Shown: positions 1 through 9,945 of the stretch, piece by piece
Layout: each line of letters begins with the position of its first letter
Position numbering within the stretch: position 1 is the stretch's first letter
Assembly (NCBI GenBank): GCA_018398805.1
Contig: JAGFBZ010002393.1
Coordinates: 248,001 to 312,000 of the forward strand
Reading direction: 5' to 3'
DNA from: Hirundichthys speculiger
Taxonomy: Eukaryota; Chordata; Actinopteri; Beloniformes; Exocoetidae
Length of the DNA stretch: 64,000 nt
Made by a program: the position numbers and the translations under genes
The notes under the pieces: model-generated
Database searches by the model: none
Seen by the model: only the letters and a program-made list of their open reading frames with translations
Told to the model about the DNA's origin: nothing

Positions 1-2280
1 AAAAGAAAGAAATATACATCAATGTATTACAAAGAACAACTTTATTGAAATTGTTTTTTAGTCTGTAAAGATTTAAAGTGCATCAAATCCCACCGTAGCC
101 ACAGTGAAGCCAAGCGCTACATCAGCATCGTCATATTTCCTAACTTTCTGGTGACTTTCGTTTGTCTCATTATCTCCATCTCTCTCCACCCGCCTTTCTT
201 TTCATCCGTGTTAAATCTTTTTCCGTGGTGTCTCTTGAGGGTTTGTTCACTTCATATCTCCTGCTATGTGCTGTGCACACATGTCCTGTGCACTCACTGT
301 TCGCGGTCTCAGCAATCGTGGTCTCAGTATATCGCGGAGGTTTAAAAAATATTAATTAAAAAAAGAATATTCGAAAAAATTTTAAAAAATTGGAAAAAAA
401 AACATTTTAAAAATTCAAACAAAGCGCACGAGGCTGAAGCGAAACACATCACATCAAGAACGAGTCTCAGGAAGCAACAAAAGCCTACACGGGATCCCCC
501 ATGAATGAAAATCGAGGCCTGTGATTGGCTGCTACGACTGGCATTACTGTGGCGTCGGTGGTCTGTACGCTGATTGGCTGACACGCGTCCCCGCATCTCC
601 CATCTCTTGCTCTCGTGAGACAAAGCCGAATTTAACGCTGATACACTTGGTGTTTCCGTTCGTCAGTTCCGAATATCGCTTGCTTATTTCAGTAATTTTA
701 GTGCCGTTTTAAAGGTTAACTCATTCACTGCCATCGATGTCCTATAGATGTCAGTTGGGTCTAATATGTGTCACTGGGGTTGCTAGGCAGAGCGTCAAAA
801 TGAATATCAAGAGTTTTGAACATCGTAGTTAGTGTTCTGATCCTCCAGATGGCAGCATCACCACTCTCAATAAAACCGCCGTTTACGGAGGAACGGAACG
901 AGGTAGAATCAAACTTTTCTTTCGAAAAAGTGGAACTTCTCGATAAGTTGAGGGGGTACTCCACATTGTGGTTTTTTTCACCATTTGCGTGGGGGGGGCT
1001 CACAGCCCCCATTAACCGTGAAGTGTGGGGGTTTACTGTATAGCTAATGCTCCCTGCGCACATTGCGACAATGAGAGTGCCACTGCCACCTACTGTAGTA
1101 TATATGCAATTACACTTTATTCCAGTACGGCAAAAAATAAAAATAAAAGAAAGCATGTTCCCCGGGGTCACGCCCCCCAAGGGGTCACGCCCACAATTTG
1201 AGAAGGACTGAGTCACCATGTTCATAGGTAGAACCCAACGCTCCAGAACAGCGCTTGCAGAATAAGCTTTTGGCGACTAATACTGCCATGCCTGGTGTTC
1301 CGGCATCTGCTCCCAGATGCCAGGATCCTTTGAAGGGCAGCGTTTGACGCTCGGGGAATAATGATAGGATTCACTGGAGAACAACATAATAGCAGTTTTT
1401 TTATATCCACCTTGAGACCTGATAAATGTGAATGTGGAGTTAAAAAAGGAAAGAAGGCAGAAGAAGTGAGCTGAAACATTTGACCAGTAATCAACAATTT
1501 CCTGTTTTCGGGGGAGCATATACTGGCTTTCATCTCACTGGAACTTTTTTTTTTTCATGAAAGATGAAAGTCAAACGCAAATGGAGCATAACTATCACCG
1601 TCGCAGCTGCAGATAAATCAACATGTTTTGGGTGAGAGGACAAATTAAGAGGGCAACTGAAAGCCGTGCAAAGGAGCAGTTTGTGATCTTTGAGAGTGCG
1701 GTGTAGACATAAACCCATCCTAAATACACGGTTTGGCACGTAAATTGACCCCTATATCTGACCACGTAAGTGTTATATGGCTGTGTTGTCAGCTAAGAAA
1801 TACTAGTTTATTTTTGTTGCAAACCTTCTGCTCCATGTGGTGGGAAAACCCATTCCTCTGGTACAGTTTTTAAATCATTAAATCAAAATATTCACAAAGT
1901 CTTACTGAGATTCCAGTCCAGATTTCTACTTTTCCATTTACTTCCTGTACCACTTTGTCGTTGAGAAGAGCTGCCAAACCAACTCCAAATGAAAACGTGT
2001 AACATCTAGATCTCTCCTTAATGCAAACCAAATTAGCTTCACAAGAAAAAGGTTTACAATTTGTTGACTCTGGCCTCTTCTCTTTATCTGCATCCACTTG
2101 TTGTGACAGCCTGCTTTCTTTCTCCCGCCAGATAAAAGAAACTGCAGAGTTTGCTCTGCGAGGTGGAGAAAGTTATACAAGCTGGACTTTAACCCAGGAT
2201 GATGAGGTTTGTGTCGTATCTGGTACCATTATGATGGTTTTTTTTTTTTTTTGTTTTTGTTTTTATTCATTTAATACTTC
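1..2280. other. Upstream intergenic DNA, no gene recognised
   Basis: No reading frame here looks like a conserved protein. The longest frame, on the minus strand at 761-1225, is of low complexity and matches nothing I know. The stretch near 940-1040 ends in a GGGGGTTTACTGTA-like sequence that resembles the end of a pogo/Tigger-type DNA transposon, but I could not find its partner end. A CpG-richer patch with two ATTGG boxes is listed separately. Confidence 0.5.
521..580. promoter_or_regulatory. Twin inverted CCAAT (ATTGG) boxes in a CpG-rich patch
   Basis: Two copies of TGATTGGCTG lie at 522-531 and 571-580, so their ATTGG cores (524-528 and 573-577) are 49 bases apart. The surroundings (about 490-690) are richer in CpG than the flanks. 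Paired, phased CCAAT boxes of this kind bind NF-Y in vertebrate promoters. That is known for the motif; that this pair acts as a promoter is only inference, because no adjacent gene is visible. Confidence 0.25.
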
Positions 2281-2657
2281 CCAGATGGCAGAGAGTCTTT
2301 GGCCCAAACTTGGCCCGTTTTTGCAGTTTTCTTTGGATCGCGTTTGGCTTTAATGGATGGCATTGACGCAGGATGTGTGTGGCTGCCTGAACTTGGCCAG
2401 ATGTCCACCAGATACGACCCAGTTCTGTATTTCATCAGAGCCTTTAAGCCCGTGCCTGGCTATCACAACCCCATGTCAGAACCGGCTTATGAAATCTGGG
2501 CCACATCAGGCTCGGTCTGCGTGCGCCAAAACCCCGAACTCGGTCCAGTTCACGGACTTTGGCTCGCGCCTGGCCCAGAAAGCTCTTACCAGCGCCGTGG
2601 CTGAGCCACAAGTGCCAAAAGTAGCCCAGATTCGGCCAAAATGTGCCTGCCATCTGG
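2281..2657. mobile_element. 377-bp terminal-inverted-repeat element, family not named
   Basis: The left end CCAGATGGCAG (2281-2291) and the right end CTGCCATCTGG (2647-2657) are exact reverse complements, and similarity continues imperfectly inward to a TTTGGCC block on each side. The interior is rich in TGGCCCA and CACATCAGGC-type motifs seen in dispersed fish repeats. No target duplication is obvious and no transposase reading frame is present, so it is probably non-autonomous. Confidence 0.5.
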
Positions 2658-3216
2658 ATTAGATGTACTTTCATTTCCCATTGCCCATCTTTTTACACGA
2701 GGTTTTATTTATTTATTTATTAATTTACTTTCATGATATAATCGCTTTCGCTTTGAGTCAATGTTCTGTTCGGCTCTGGCACCGGAACGGCTTGTCAGTC
2801 GGTTGGTTGGTTTTGGTTTACGTCCTAGTCTTGACTCGTGAAACAGTCCCATATAATGTCTTTTGAAAGGGTTTAGACCAGCTTCAGGTCTAACTTTACT
2901 GTGATCATATTTCCATGGCTCATAAAACGCAGTGATGTCATGTGTCGCCACTCGGTCCATGCCGTTTGCTTAAAATGTTTAAATTAAACTTTTACTGGGC
3001 TGTTAATGGATGTCTGCCCCCCCACCGGGGCGGCCATATGACAGTTTATAAAAGACAGCTGCCATTTCTGTCAGATGGGAAAACAACAGCAGCAAGGAGC
3101 TGCCGTGTGAGGTGCCGTGACTCTGAAGGTTTTGTTGCATGTACAGTAAATCAGCTGCACTTTTAATACGACAACTTCTCCTGCTTATTAAACGGGCCTA
3201 CAACCAAAAAAAAAAA

Positions 3217-3420
3217 AAATGACTTCTTCTTTTGGCTTTTCCCTTTGAGGGTCGCCACAGTAGATTAGCCATTTCCACCTCGGCCTGCCTTCTCCGTCGT
3301 CCTCTGTCACACTAACCAAGTGCTTGTACTCCCTCACCCCCCATCCAGAAGTCTTCCTCTCGTTCTCCTCCCTGGTGGCTCCATCTCCAGCATCCTCCAA
3401 CCGATGTGACCAAGTTTTAA
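3217..3420. repeat. Dispersed fish repeat fragment (GGGTCGCCACAG type)
   Basis: The segment contains CTTTTGGCTTTTCCC, GAGGGTCGCCACAGTAGAT and runs of CCTC/TTCCTCTCG. These match my memory of a very common dispersed repeat in teleost genomes. Both ends are ragged, so this is a fragment. Frames that read through it on either strand are not host genes. Confidence 0.45.
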
Positions 3421-3672
3421 AAACATGTGATCATACGTTTCATTTAAAACACGTCGTGAACCGGTTAAACTCCTACAATAGAGGTGTTTCTTGTAGGCTA
3501 AATTTAGCGTACCTAGCTCCGTGTTTGCTGTCAAAATGCCGACTGATACCGCCTTATAACACAAAAGACTTAACTGTTTTTTTCACCTTGAGATACAAAC
3601 TTGTATTTCGTCGTTGTGGGTAACGAAATGCATTGTGGGGGAGATGTAGTTTATCGTCAATATGCGCTCTAA

Positions 3673-4105
3673 ATCAAATCAAATCAAACTTTATTTATAA
3701 GGCACTTTTCATGCCCTTAGGCAATACAAAGTGCTTTACATAATAATTGAAACATTGCACATTAAAACAAAATAAAAGCCATCACACACAGCCCAATATG
3801 CTATATAACAATTAAAAAAAAACAACACACACACACAACCAGAGTGCGAATTATACAATGACAATTGGGGGCGTCAACATTTTCTAGAGATGACAAAAAT
3901 GACAATTTGTCCCTTCTTTAGGGGGGTTGAAGTTGTAACCCCCCCCCCCCGTAATTCGCACTATGCACACAACCAAAGCAGTCCTCCAAATCCCCCCCCA
4001 ATGCACCACAAACATAACACAACCCCCTTGTTTATGTCTCTTATATAAAAATGATACTAAATAACAAAAATAGATAAATAATTGAATATAAAAATATCTA
4101 AAAAC
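3673..4105. repeat. LINE/SINE-like tail inserted in the hAT element
   Basis: The segment begins with a repeated AAATC motif followed by AAACTTTATTTATAAGGCAC and AATACAAAGTGCTTTACATAA. This is the familiar 3' portion of an abundant teleost retroelement. Comparison with the uninterrupted copy at 6386-6825 shows it lies between the GTGCGCTTTAAA and AAAGCGGCATAAG blocks of the host element. Exact borders are approximate. Confidence 0.5.
3841..3966. mobile_element. 126-bp hAT-like MITE nested in the LINE-like tail
   Basis: AGTGCGAATTA near the left end and TAATTCGCACT near the right end are exact reverse complements. The unit is flanked by the exact 8-bp direct repeat ACACAACC at 3833-3840 and 3967-3974. 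The interior includes a C-run at about 3941-3950. It is too short to encode anything. Confidence 0.7.
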
Positions 4106-4429
4106 ATATCTTAAAGCGGTGTAAGCTTATATCAAGTCTTATAGTATTGATTTAATATGTAAGCCAATAGTGCACAAGCTCTCGAGGGCCACATAAAATG
4201 ATGTGGCGGGCCACATTTGGCCCACGGACCTTGTGTTTGACACGCGTCCTACAAAATACTGTTCTGAGCAAGGGTTACTGGATCCTGGAGCAGATAACAG
4301 AGGTCATTTATGTCTTTTTTTTTTTCCTTTTAAATCACTTGTCTGCAGCACACCAAACAAATAATAGAAGTTCAACATGAAGCGGACATGAAGTAAACAT
4401 GTGGTAAAAGAGATGAGGAAAAATGGAGC

Positions 4430-5100
4430 TATAGTTTCAGCAGGATGATGCACCATGTTATAAAGCGCCAATCATCTCAGACTGGTTTCTTGAACATGAC
4501 GATGAGTTCACTGGACTCAAATGTCCTCCACAGTCACCAGATCTCAATCCAATAGAGCGGCTTTGGGATGTGGTGGAACGAGAGATTCCCATCATGGATG
4601 TGCAGCCGACAAATCTGCAGCAACTGCTGGAAGTAGCCATCAGAAGATGGGTGCTCTGTAGTCAGAAAGGGATGGACGTGGTCAGAAATGACACCCAGGT
4701 AGGCTGTGGCATTTAAACGATGCTCAGTTGGTACCGAAGGGCCCAAAGTGTGCTGAGAAAACATGCCCCACACAATTACGCCACCAGCAGCAGCTGAACC
4801 GTTGACACATGGCAGGATGGATCCGTGTCGCAGGTGAAGTTGAGACTCAATCAGACCAGGAAACGTCTTTTATTGCCCAGTTTTTGGTGAGCCTGTGTGA
4901 ACTGTACCCTCGGTTTCCCGCTCTTAGCTGACAGCAGTGGCACCCGGTGTGCCGCTCACCAGATATTTCTCTCTTTTTCAGACCATTCCCTGTGAACCCC
5001 ACAGATGGTCGTGGGTGAAAATCACAGCAGATCAGCAGTTTCTGAGACACTCAGACCAGCCCGTCTGGCACCGGCAACCACCGATGCTCGGGGTTCATAC
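4430..5100. pseudogene. Tc1-like transposase remnant with internal inversion
   Basis: On the + strand, 4440-4630 reads as the C-terminal part of a Tc1-family transposase. It includes an HDDEFTGLKCPPQSPDLNPI-type block followed by LWDVVEREI, the usual surroundings of the last acidic catalytic residue. From about 4770 down to 4640 the minus strand reads HTLGPSVPTEHRLNATAYLG followed by DHVHPF and SSDGYFQQ, which belongs to the middle of the same protein. The two parts therefore face each other and meet near 4625-4640. The N-terminal third (to about 5100, minus strand) is broken by stops. No functional protein is possible. Confidence 0.75.
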
Positions 5101-6057
5101 CTCACCAAGTCTTAATGAAAGCGAATGTACTCGGTCGCTCTCACGTCTGCTCTTGTGACAACAAGCGAAGGAATAAAAAGTAAAGAAATATGTGTTTTGT
5201 CGATTGTTTCTTGGTGGTAACTGTGTTTCTTGACAATAAATCTTCTACAGCTGGAAAGCCTGATTATTACCCTTTTTAAACGGTGCCACATTTGTGAGGA
5301 ACATGCATTCGTGGTATGAGTGATGTGGGTTGAGCCTGTGAAAGATTTGCCAAATCTTCGGGTATGTCATTTCTAACAGGCAGTGATTCCCAAAGTGTGG
5401 GCCGCGGCCCCCTGGTGGGCCGTCGTGGTACTGCAGAGGTCATTAAAATTAAACATATGTTTTAAATCCTCGATCTTTTTTTAAATATGTTTTTAATAAC
5501 TGTAAAATATTCCTGAAATGAATTAAAAAAAACCATTAAGTAGTATGTACTGTAGTATTGTAGTATGTACTGTAGTATGAATGTGTGTGTATCAGTATGT
5601 ATGTATATAGTTAGATGTCTATGTCTATCTGGATATGAAATTACAACTAAAATTTAAGATTCAAAAACTGGATAAATTTTAAGGTAATCATGGAACATTG
5701 GAGAAGGGGTAGGATTAAATAAGTTTTACTTCTTTCCTACCCCTTTTCAGACATGTTAAACCAGATATGTGTTTTGCATATTGGTACGTATATGTTTGTG
5801 TATAGATTGGTGTGTATACATTGGGTATAAATTTTGTTTATTTTTTTTTATTTCTTCTTTTTTGGGGGGAATATGTCCATTAATTTAATATTTAGATTTA
5901 TTTACAAGAGGTTCTATATGTTTCTAAATTATGGTTATGCACATGTGTCAGTGTATATTGATTTATGCATTATTATTTATCTTATTTTATAAATATATTT
6001 TATATATTTTCAGATACATAGATTCATGATAGTGTTAAAATTGTCTATGCTTTAAAA

Positions 6058-6370
6058 GAGTGGTGCGCAAACTGTAGTACGTGTACCACTGATGGTGGTA
6101 CGCGGGGAATGTCATAACTTTCCACATTTTCACTTTTGTTTTTTTTAATTATTTAAACCGGAAACATACTATGCATTATAAATACGTTTTAAACGAAATT
6201 CAGGTAACAATAAATAACTACAATAAGGAATAAAAAACTCTCTCCTGTGTGTTTAAAGCTAATTGAGAAGACATATATGGCTATATTTTAAAATTGGTCA
6301 TCATGGTGGTACTCAGAGAGCTGAACAGTTTCTCAAGTGGTACGCAGGATTAAAAGTTTGTGCACCACTG
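6058..6370 (-). mobile_element. hAT-type MITE (CAGTGGTNCNCAAACT family), opposite orientation to the copy at 53840
   Basis: The ends read AGTGGTGCGCAAACT and GTTTGTGCACCACTG and are inverted relative to each other. The interior contains the same CTCTCCTGTGTGTTTAAAGC and AAATTGGTCATCATGGTGG blocks as the reverse complement of the copy at 53840-54136. It is flanked by a 15-base direct repeat, longer than the usual 8. Confidence 0.65.
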
Positions 6371-6385
6371 GTCTATGCTTTAAAA

Positions 6386-6825
6386 CAGGGGTGTCAGACT
6401 CACTTTCACTGAGGGCCACATCAGCATCATGGATGCCCTCGAAGGGCCAGATTACATTTTGTTACATTCATGCTGTCAATATAAATAAAAATAAATTAAA
6501 CTACACTTTAATATATTGTTAAATGGTTTCTGTATTCATTATGTATTCAAGTTTCAAATATTTAACTCATTATTATATTAAACTCGGGGTTTGTGGTTGT
6601 AAACCTGCTCTCATTAATGGTAAGATACCGTTATCGTTAATGACAAAATGCATTGTGGGAGATGTAGTTTATTGTCGATGTGCGCTTTAAAGCGGCATAA
6701 GTTTAAATTAAGTCTTATAATAGCGGTTTAAATATATGAGCCAATAATGCACAAGCTCTCGAGGGCCACATAAAATGACGTGGCGGGCCACATTTGGCCC
6801 GCGGGCCTTGTGTTTGACACATGTG
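6386..6825. mobile_element. hAT-type element, second copy of the AGGGGTGTC family, 440 bp
   Basis: The element starts CAGGGGTGTCAGACTC and ends GTGTTTGACACATGTG. It is flanked by the exact 8-bp duplication CTTTAAAA (6378-6385 and 6826-6833). It is uninterrupted and serves as the reference for the nested copy at 3479-4246. It holds no transposase frame and is presumably mobilised in trans. Confidence 0.8.
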
Positions 6826-7353
6826 CTTTAAAAGATTGTTTTGACATATCTGGAATGAATCAATAAAATGAAATGAATGAATGAAGTAATAAAATAAACC
6901 AGTTAAATGTTATTCTACTGTCATCTTCACTTAATTTGACAAGTGTCACCTTATTTGTTGACCCCTTACATTAATATCGGAACATAACTTGTATGTTGAT
7001 CACAGTTGTGATTAAAGGTTTGGGAGGTTTTTCACATTTCAAATTGGGCCTTGGTATTCTGAAGTTTGGGAATGGCTGCTGTCTCATTAAAAAGGGTTAT
7101 GTGAAGTTTATTTAAGCATCTTTTTGTCTTCAGAATGTCTCAAATTGATCATAAAGCGGTCTGGACAACTTATAAGTCTAGTCTGGATCTCATCAGTGAT
7201 TCATAAGAGAGTTACAACATGACTCCAACATCCCTGAACCATCTGATCCAGATTTGAAAAACTCGCATCTCTAAATAGTTTATCTCAAAAAGCAGTTTAC
7301 TTTTCCCGCTCGTCCTCTGAAAGAAAGGGGAGAAAAAAAAAGGGACTCCATGT

Positions 7354-7360
7354 ATAAAGA
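7354..7360 (+). promoter_or_regulatory. TATA-like box upstream of col5a1
   Basis: TATAAAG lies in AT-rich DNA about 30 bases before the start of the GC-rich leader. Mammalian COL5A1 is described as having a TATA-less GC-rich promoter, so this may be fortuitous. If used, transcription would start near 7385-7390. Confidence 0.25.
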
Positions 7361-7384
7361 ATTCACATCCCAAGAATTGTAGGC

Positions 7385-7948
7385 GTGAAACTTTCCCCTC
7401 AACTTGTCCCCCCCCCCCCCCCCCCCCCAGCTTCGGGGCTGGCCCGTTGCGCGCGGACTCCTCTGATTTGCCGGAGACTCCCGTCCCGCGGAGTGACTGA
7501 CAGCCCCGGGGAAGACTTTTTCCCCCTGCGCGCCTGCCCCCCCATCCCTTAGTTGGACCTGACCGGGCTCTGCGTGACGACTGAGAGGAGAAGAAGAAGA
7601 AGAAGTGAGGAGGGGGGGAAAGCAACAGTTGAGCTCGGAGGCGCAGCCGGTGCGGGACAGTCGAGCAGAGCAGAGCGCAGGGGAGCGGTGCGGGAGAGAG
7701 ACGGAGGCGCGCGCACCCGTCACACCAGCTGGAGGAACCCACACCAAACCGACCCTTATGGCTGCTTGAGACACACCGATACACCCCCCCTTCCCCCTTT
7801 TTTTCTCTTTTCTCTGGGACTTTAATTTTTTTTTTTTTTTTCAAGTTTTCAGCAGAAGTTGTTGCAGAAGTTTAATCAGTTGCTCTGAGCTAAAAAAAAA
7901 AAAAAAAAAAAAAGGTGAATCCACTTGCGGTGGACGGCGCAGGCGGCC
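7385..7948 (+). promoter_or_regulatory. col5a1: CpG-rich core promoter / 5'UTR of col5a1
   Basis: Base composition changes sharply from AT-rich DNA to CpG-rich sequence at about 7430-7740, with GCGCGC, CCGCGG and GA-rich blocks such as GAGAAGAAGAAGAAG. A C21 run lies at 7408-7428. Downstream come a T16 run (7826-7841) and an A22 run (7892-7913), then the Kozak-perfect GCGGCCATGG. No exact transcription start can be fixed by eye, and a short 5'UTR intron is not excluded because a pyrimidine tract and AG precede 7850. Confidence 0.6.
7758..7769 (+). CDS. Three-codon upstream ORF in the col5a1 leader
   Basis: The only ATG I find between about 7390 and the main start begins ATG GCT GCT TGA, encoding Met-Ala-Ala. 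It lies 190 bases upstream of the collagen start. Its context (CTTATGG) has G at +4 but a T at -3, so many ribosomes would pass it. Short uORFs occur in other procollagen leaders and can dampen translation; a role here is inference. Confidence 0.35.
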   Translation: MAA

Positions 7949-8048
7949 ATGGATACCCATATAAGATGGAAAGTTAAAAGGAGGATAAGGGACGCCCCGA
8001 TCACTATAGCCGTGATTCTGCTTTTTGTCACGTCGCACGCAAGTTCAG
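7949..8048 (+). CDS. col5a1: col5a1 exon 1 coding part: start codon and signal peptide
   Basis: The ATG sits in GCGGCCATGG, an optimal vertebrate start context, and is the first ATG in a long frame. The exon encodes 33 residues and one base of codon 34. A basic n-region ([10 protein letters not shown]) precedes a hydrophobic core ([10 protein letters not shown]) and a small-residue cleavage region (SHASS). The first residues MDTHIRWK resemble the human COL5A1 start. The donor is TCAG/GTAAGA at 8048/8049, phase 1. A longer frame opening upstream would need a non-ATG start and is not credible. Confidence 0.9.
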
Positions 8049-8089
8049 GTAAGATGCTTCAGCTGCGTGATGCGTGCACGCTGGAAAAC

Positions 8090-8120
<31 letters not shown>

Positions 8121-9914
8121 CTGGCTGCAGCGGCCCCTCCTCCTTTATTGGAGCTTTAATGTATTCAGGCTTTTTTGCTCTAAACTATGGGACTTGTCCA
8201 AGCATCAAAAATCAGCTTTTGTGAGGTTTTGAGCGTTTCTTTTTGAGAAAGACACTTGTTGATTGTCCCCAGTTATCTGTCCCAGTGGGGGGGGGGGGAC
8301 TGGTCCTCAGAGAAGTCCTGCAACAACATCAAATAGTTCAAAGTCATTAACTAGGTCTATTCATGTATTAGTGTACTTATTTAGACCACTTGTTGTGAGA
8401 AATATGATTAAAAACACAATGTTTCTTGCAAGAAAAAAAAAAGTCACTTTCTTGAATTTAAAGGGAGTTCACGCAGGATTTTTTTTAAAATTTTTTTTCC
8501 AGCAGATGAGAAGGATGAGCAGGGTTTTCATAAAAGGGAGGGGCTGCGGCCGTCTGAAGTGGTAGGGTGGAGCCGCCTGAAGGCCCTCTGCATCAAGGGG
8601 ACATGGTGCACTCTCAGAAATACCCGTCCCCTGAGGTCAATCGATCGATCTAAAAAAAACTCCCTTTGAGTTGGAAAAGTAAAAAAAACTCCTTTGAGTT
8701 GGAAAAGTTGGAAAAGTCTTTTATATCAGGGGTGTAAAAGTCTGGATCTATTCGAGATCAGGCAAGTTATACACTTGAGGAACAAAAAGTTTTGTCCCAG
8801 AGGGGTCAGAGGTCAGGCATTGAGGTTTTTAGGTCCGGCCTTCACATATTATTAGCTCCTCAAGGCCGACCCGGCTCGGTCGGTGGTCCGCTCTCTGACG
8901 GAGACCTCTGAGGTGAACAGGTGGCTTCCTTCGTCCGCCTCGGACGCTCAGAAAGCCGCCTGGATTGTGCTGATGTTATGAATTCGCTGCGGTGATTTAC
9001 GGAGCCCAAATAAAGGTTCAGTCCGTGAGACATCTCTGTCCTCAAAGCACTCAAAGGCACTGACAAGCAAACTAATGTAACTTCTCTTCTGATCAGTCGC
9101 CTGTTAAGGTTGGAAACAGAACAAAACCACAGGTAGATGCACGATGTTGCACGTATGGCTCTTTTTTTTTGGGGACAGAAAAGTCAGAGTTTAGGCTCTT
9201 AAAGTCATTTTGATGCTGCGGGCTGGATTTAGTCGTCTCCTCAAACTGACAGAGGAACCAGAGTCATGTAAGCGATCCTCCGGGGTGCGCGCGTACACTT
9301 CCTGAAACTCGACACCTGACATATGCCAAAAGGGAAATGCTTGAATGATTAAGTGCGAGTTCCATGCCAACGACGTGCAAGATGTCTGCAACGTAATTAT
9401 CTTGTTCATCACATCCGAGATTTTTTTTTTTTTTTTTTCGATTCGGCTGTCTTGCTCATTGGTTTTCAGGTATGCGTTAAGTGTGGTGTTGGATTACATT
9501 CAGCTTCTGGAAAGTGTAATCCAACTCTAAACTGTAACCCAAAAAAGTTTGAAAAAAAAAAAAAAGCAAAACAAAATTCTTTTGCTTAGTTTTACACCAT
9601 CATTCTAGACAGACAGCAATTACATGCAATTAGCAAGATTGTCGGCTGTAAAAGAGCCATCTTTAACTAATCTTGACGACTTTGTAGCCTTAGGTGGAGA
9701 ATTTACATGTATCTGATGCTTTACAGATGCCTGCATGATTAAACCGTTTAAAGGGTTATTTGCAACATGTTAACTCCCCCAGTATCCGTCATAAAAGATC
9801 ATGAAGTATAATGAAAATATTTTCCATATTCATTGCTGATATAGCCTAAAATAGATTACTTACATTATTGTTTGATTAAATGGGGGACATTTTTTTTTTA
9901 GATTATAAAACCCC

Positions 9915-9945
<31 letters not shown>

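Larger units (their letters stand above)
3479..4246. mobile_element. hAT-type element, first copy of the AGGGGTGTC family, interrupted by nested insertions
   Basis: The element is bounded by the exact 8-bp duplication TCCTACAA (3471-3478 and 4247-4254), which is diagnostic of hAT-superfamily insertion. Its 3' part (about 4107-4246, with CTCGAGGGCCACATAAAATG and GGCGGGCCACATTTGGCCC) closely matches the second copy at 6386-6825. It is split near 3673-4105 by a LINE-like tail that itself carries a small MITE. No transposase frame remains. Confidence 0.75.
5381..7078. mobile_element. Possible hAT termini enclosing an L2-like tail and two further hAT elements
   Basis: The left part (5381-5450) reads CAGTGATTCCCAAAGTGTGG and a GGCCCCCTGGTGGGCC block, typical of a fish hAT end. 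The right part (7050-7078) ends GAAGTTTGGGAATGGCTG, which resembles the partner end. Between them, about 5690-6057 and 6834-6890 look like an L2-type 3'UTR (GGGGTAGGATTAAATAAG, and a terminal AATGAATGAATG tail), interrupted by the elements at 6058-6370 and 6386-6825. No clear target duplication was found for the outer element, so its unity is inference. Confidence 0.4.

Noticed and set aside
761..1225. 154-codon minus-strand frame upstream
   Set aside because: No recognisable motif, and it covers repeat-like DNA; likely chance.
7212..7844. 210-codon minus-strand frame over the promoter/5'UTR
   Set aside because: It is created by translating C-runs and GA-repeats of the collagen leader backwards (Gly and Lys runs) and has no family resemblance.
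8095..8121. CRISPR-like or satellite array
   Set aside because: It is a plain TC microsatellite. No spaced direct-repeat array exists anywhere in the window.
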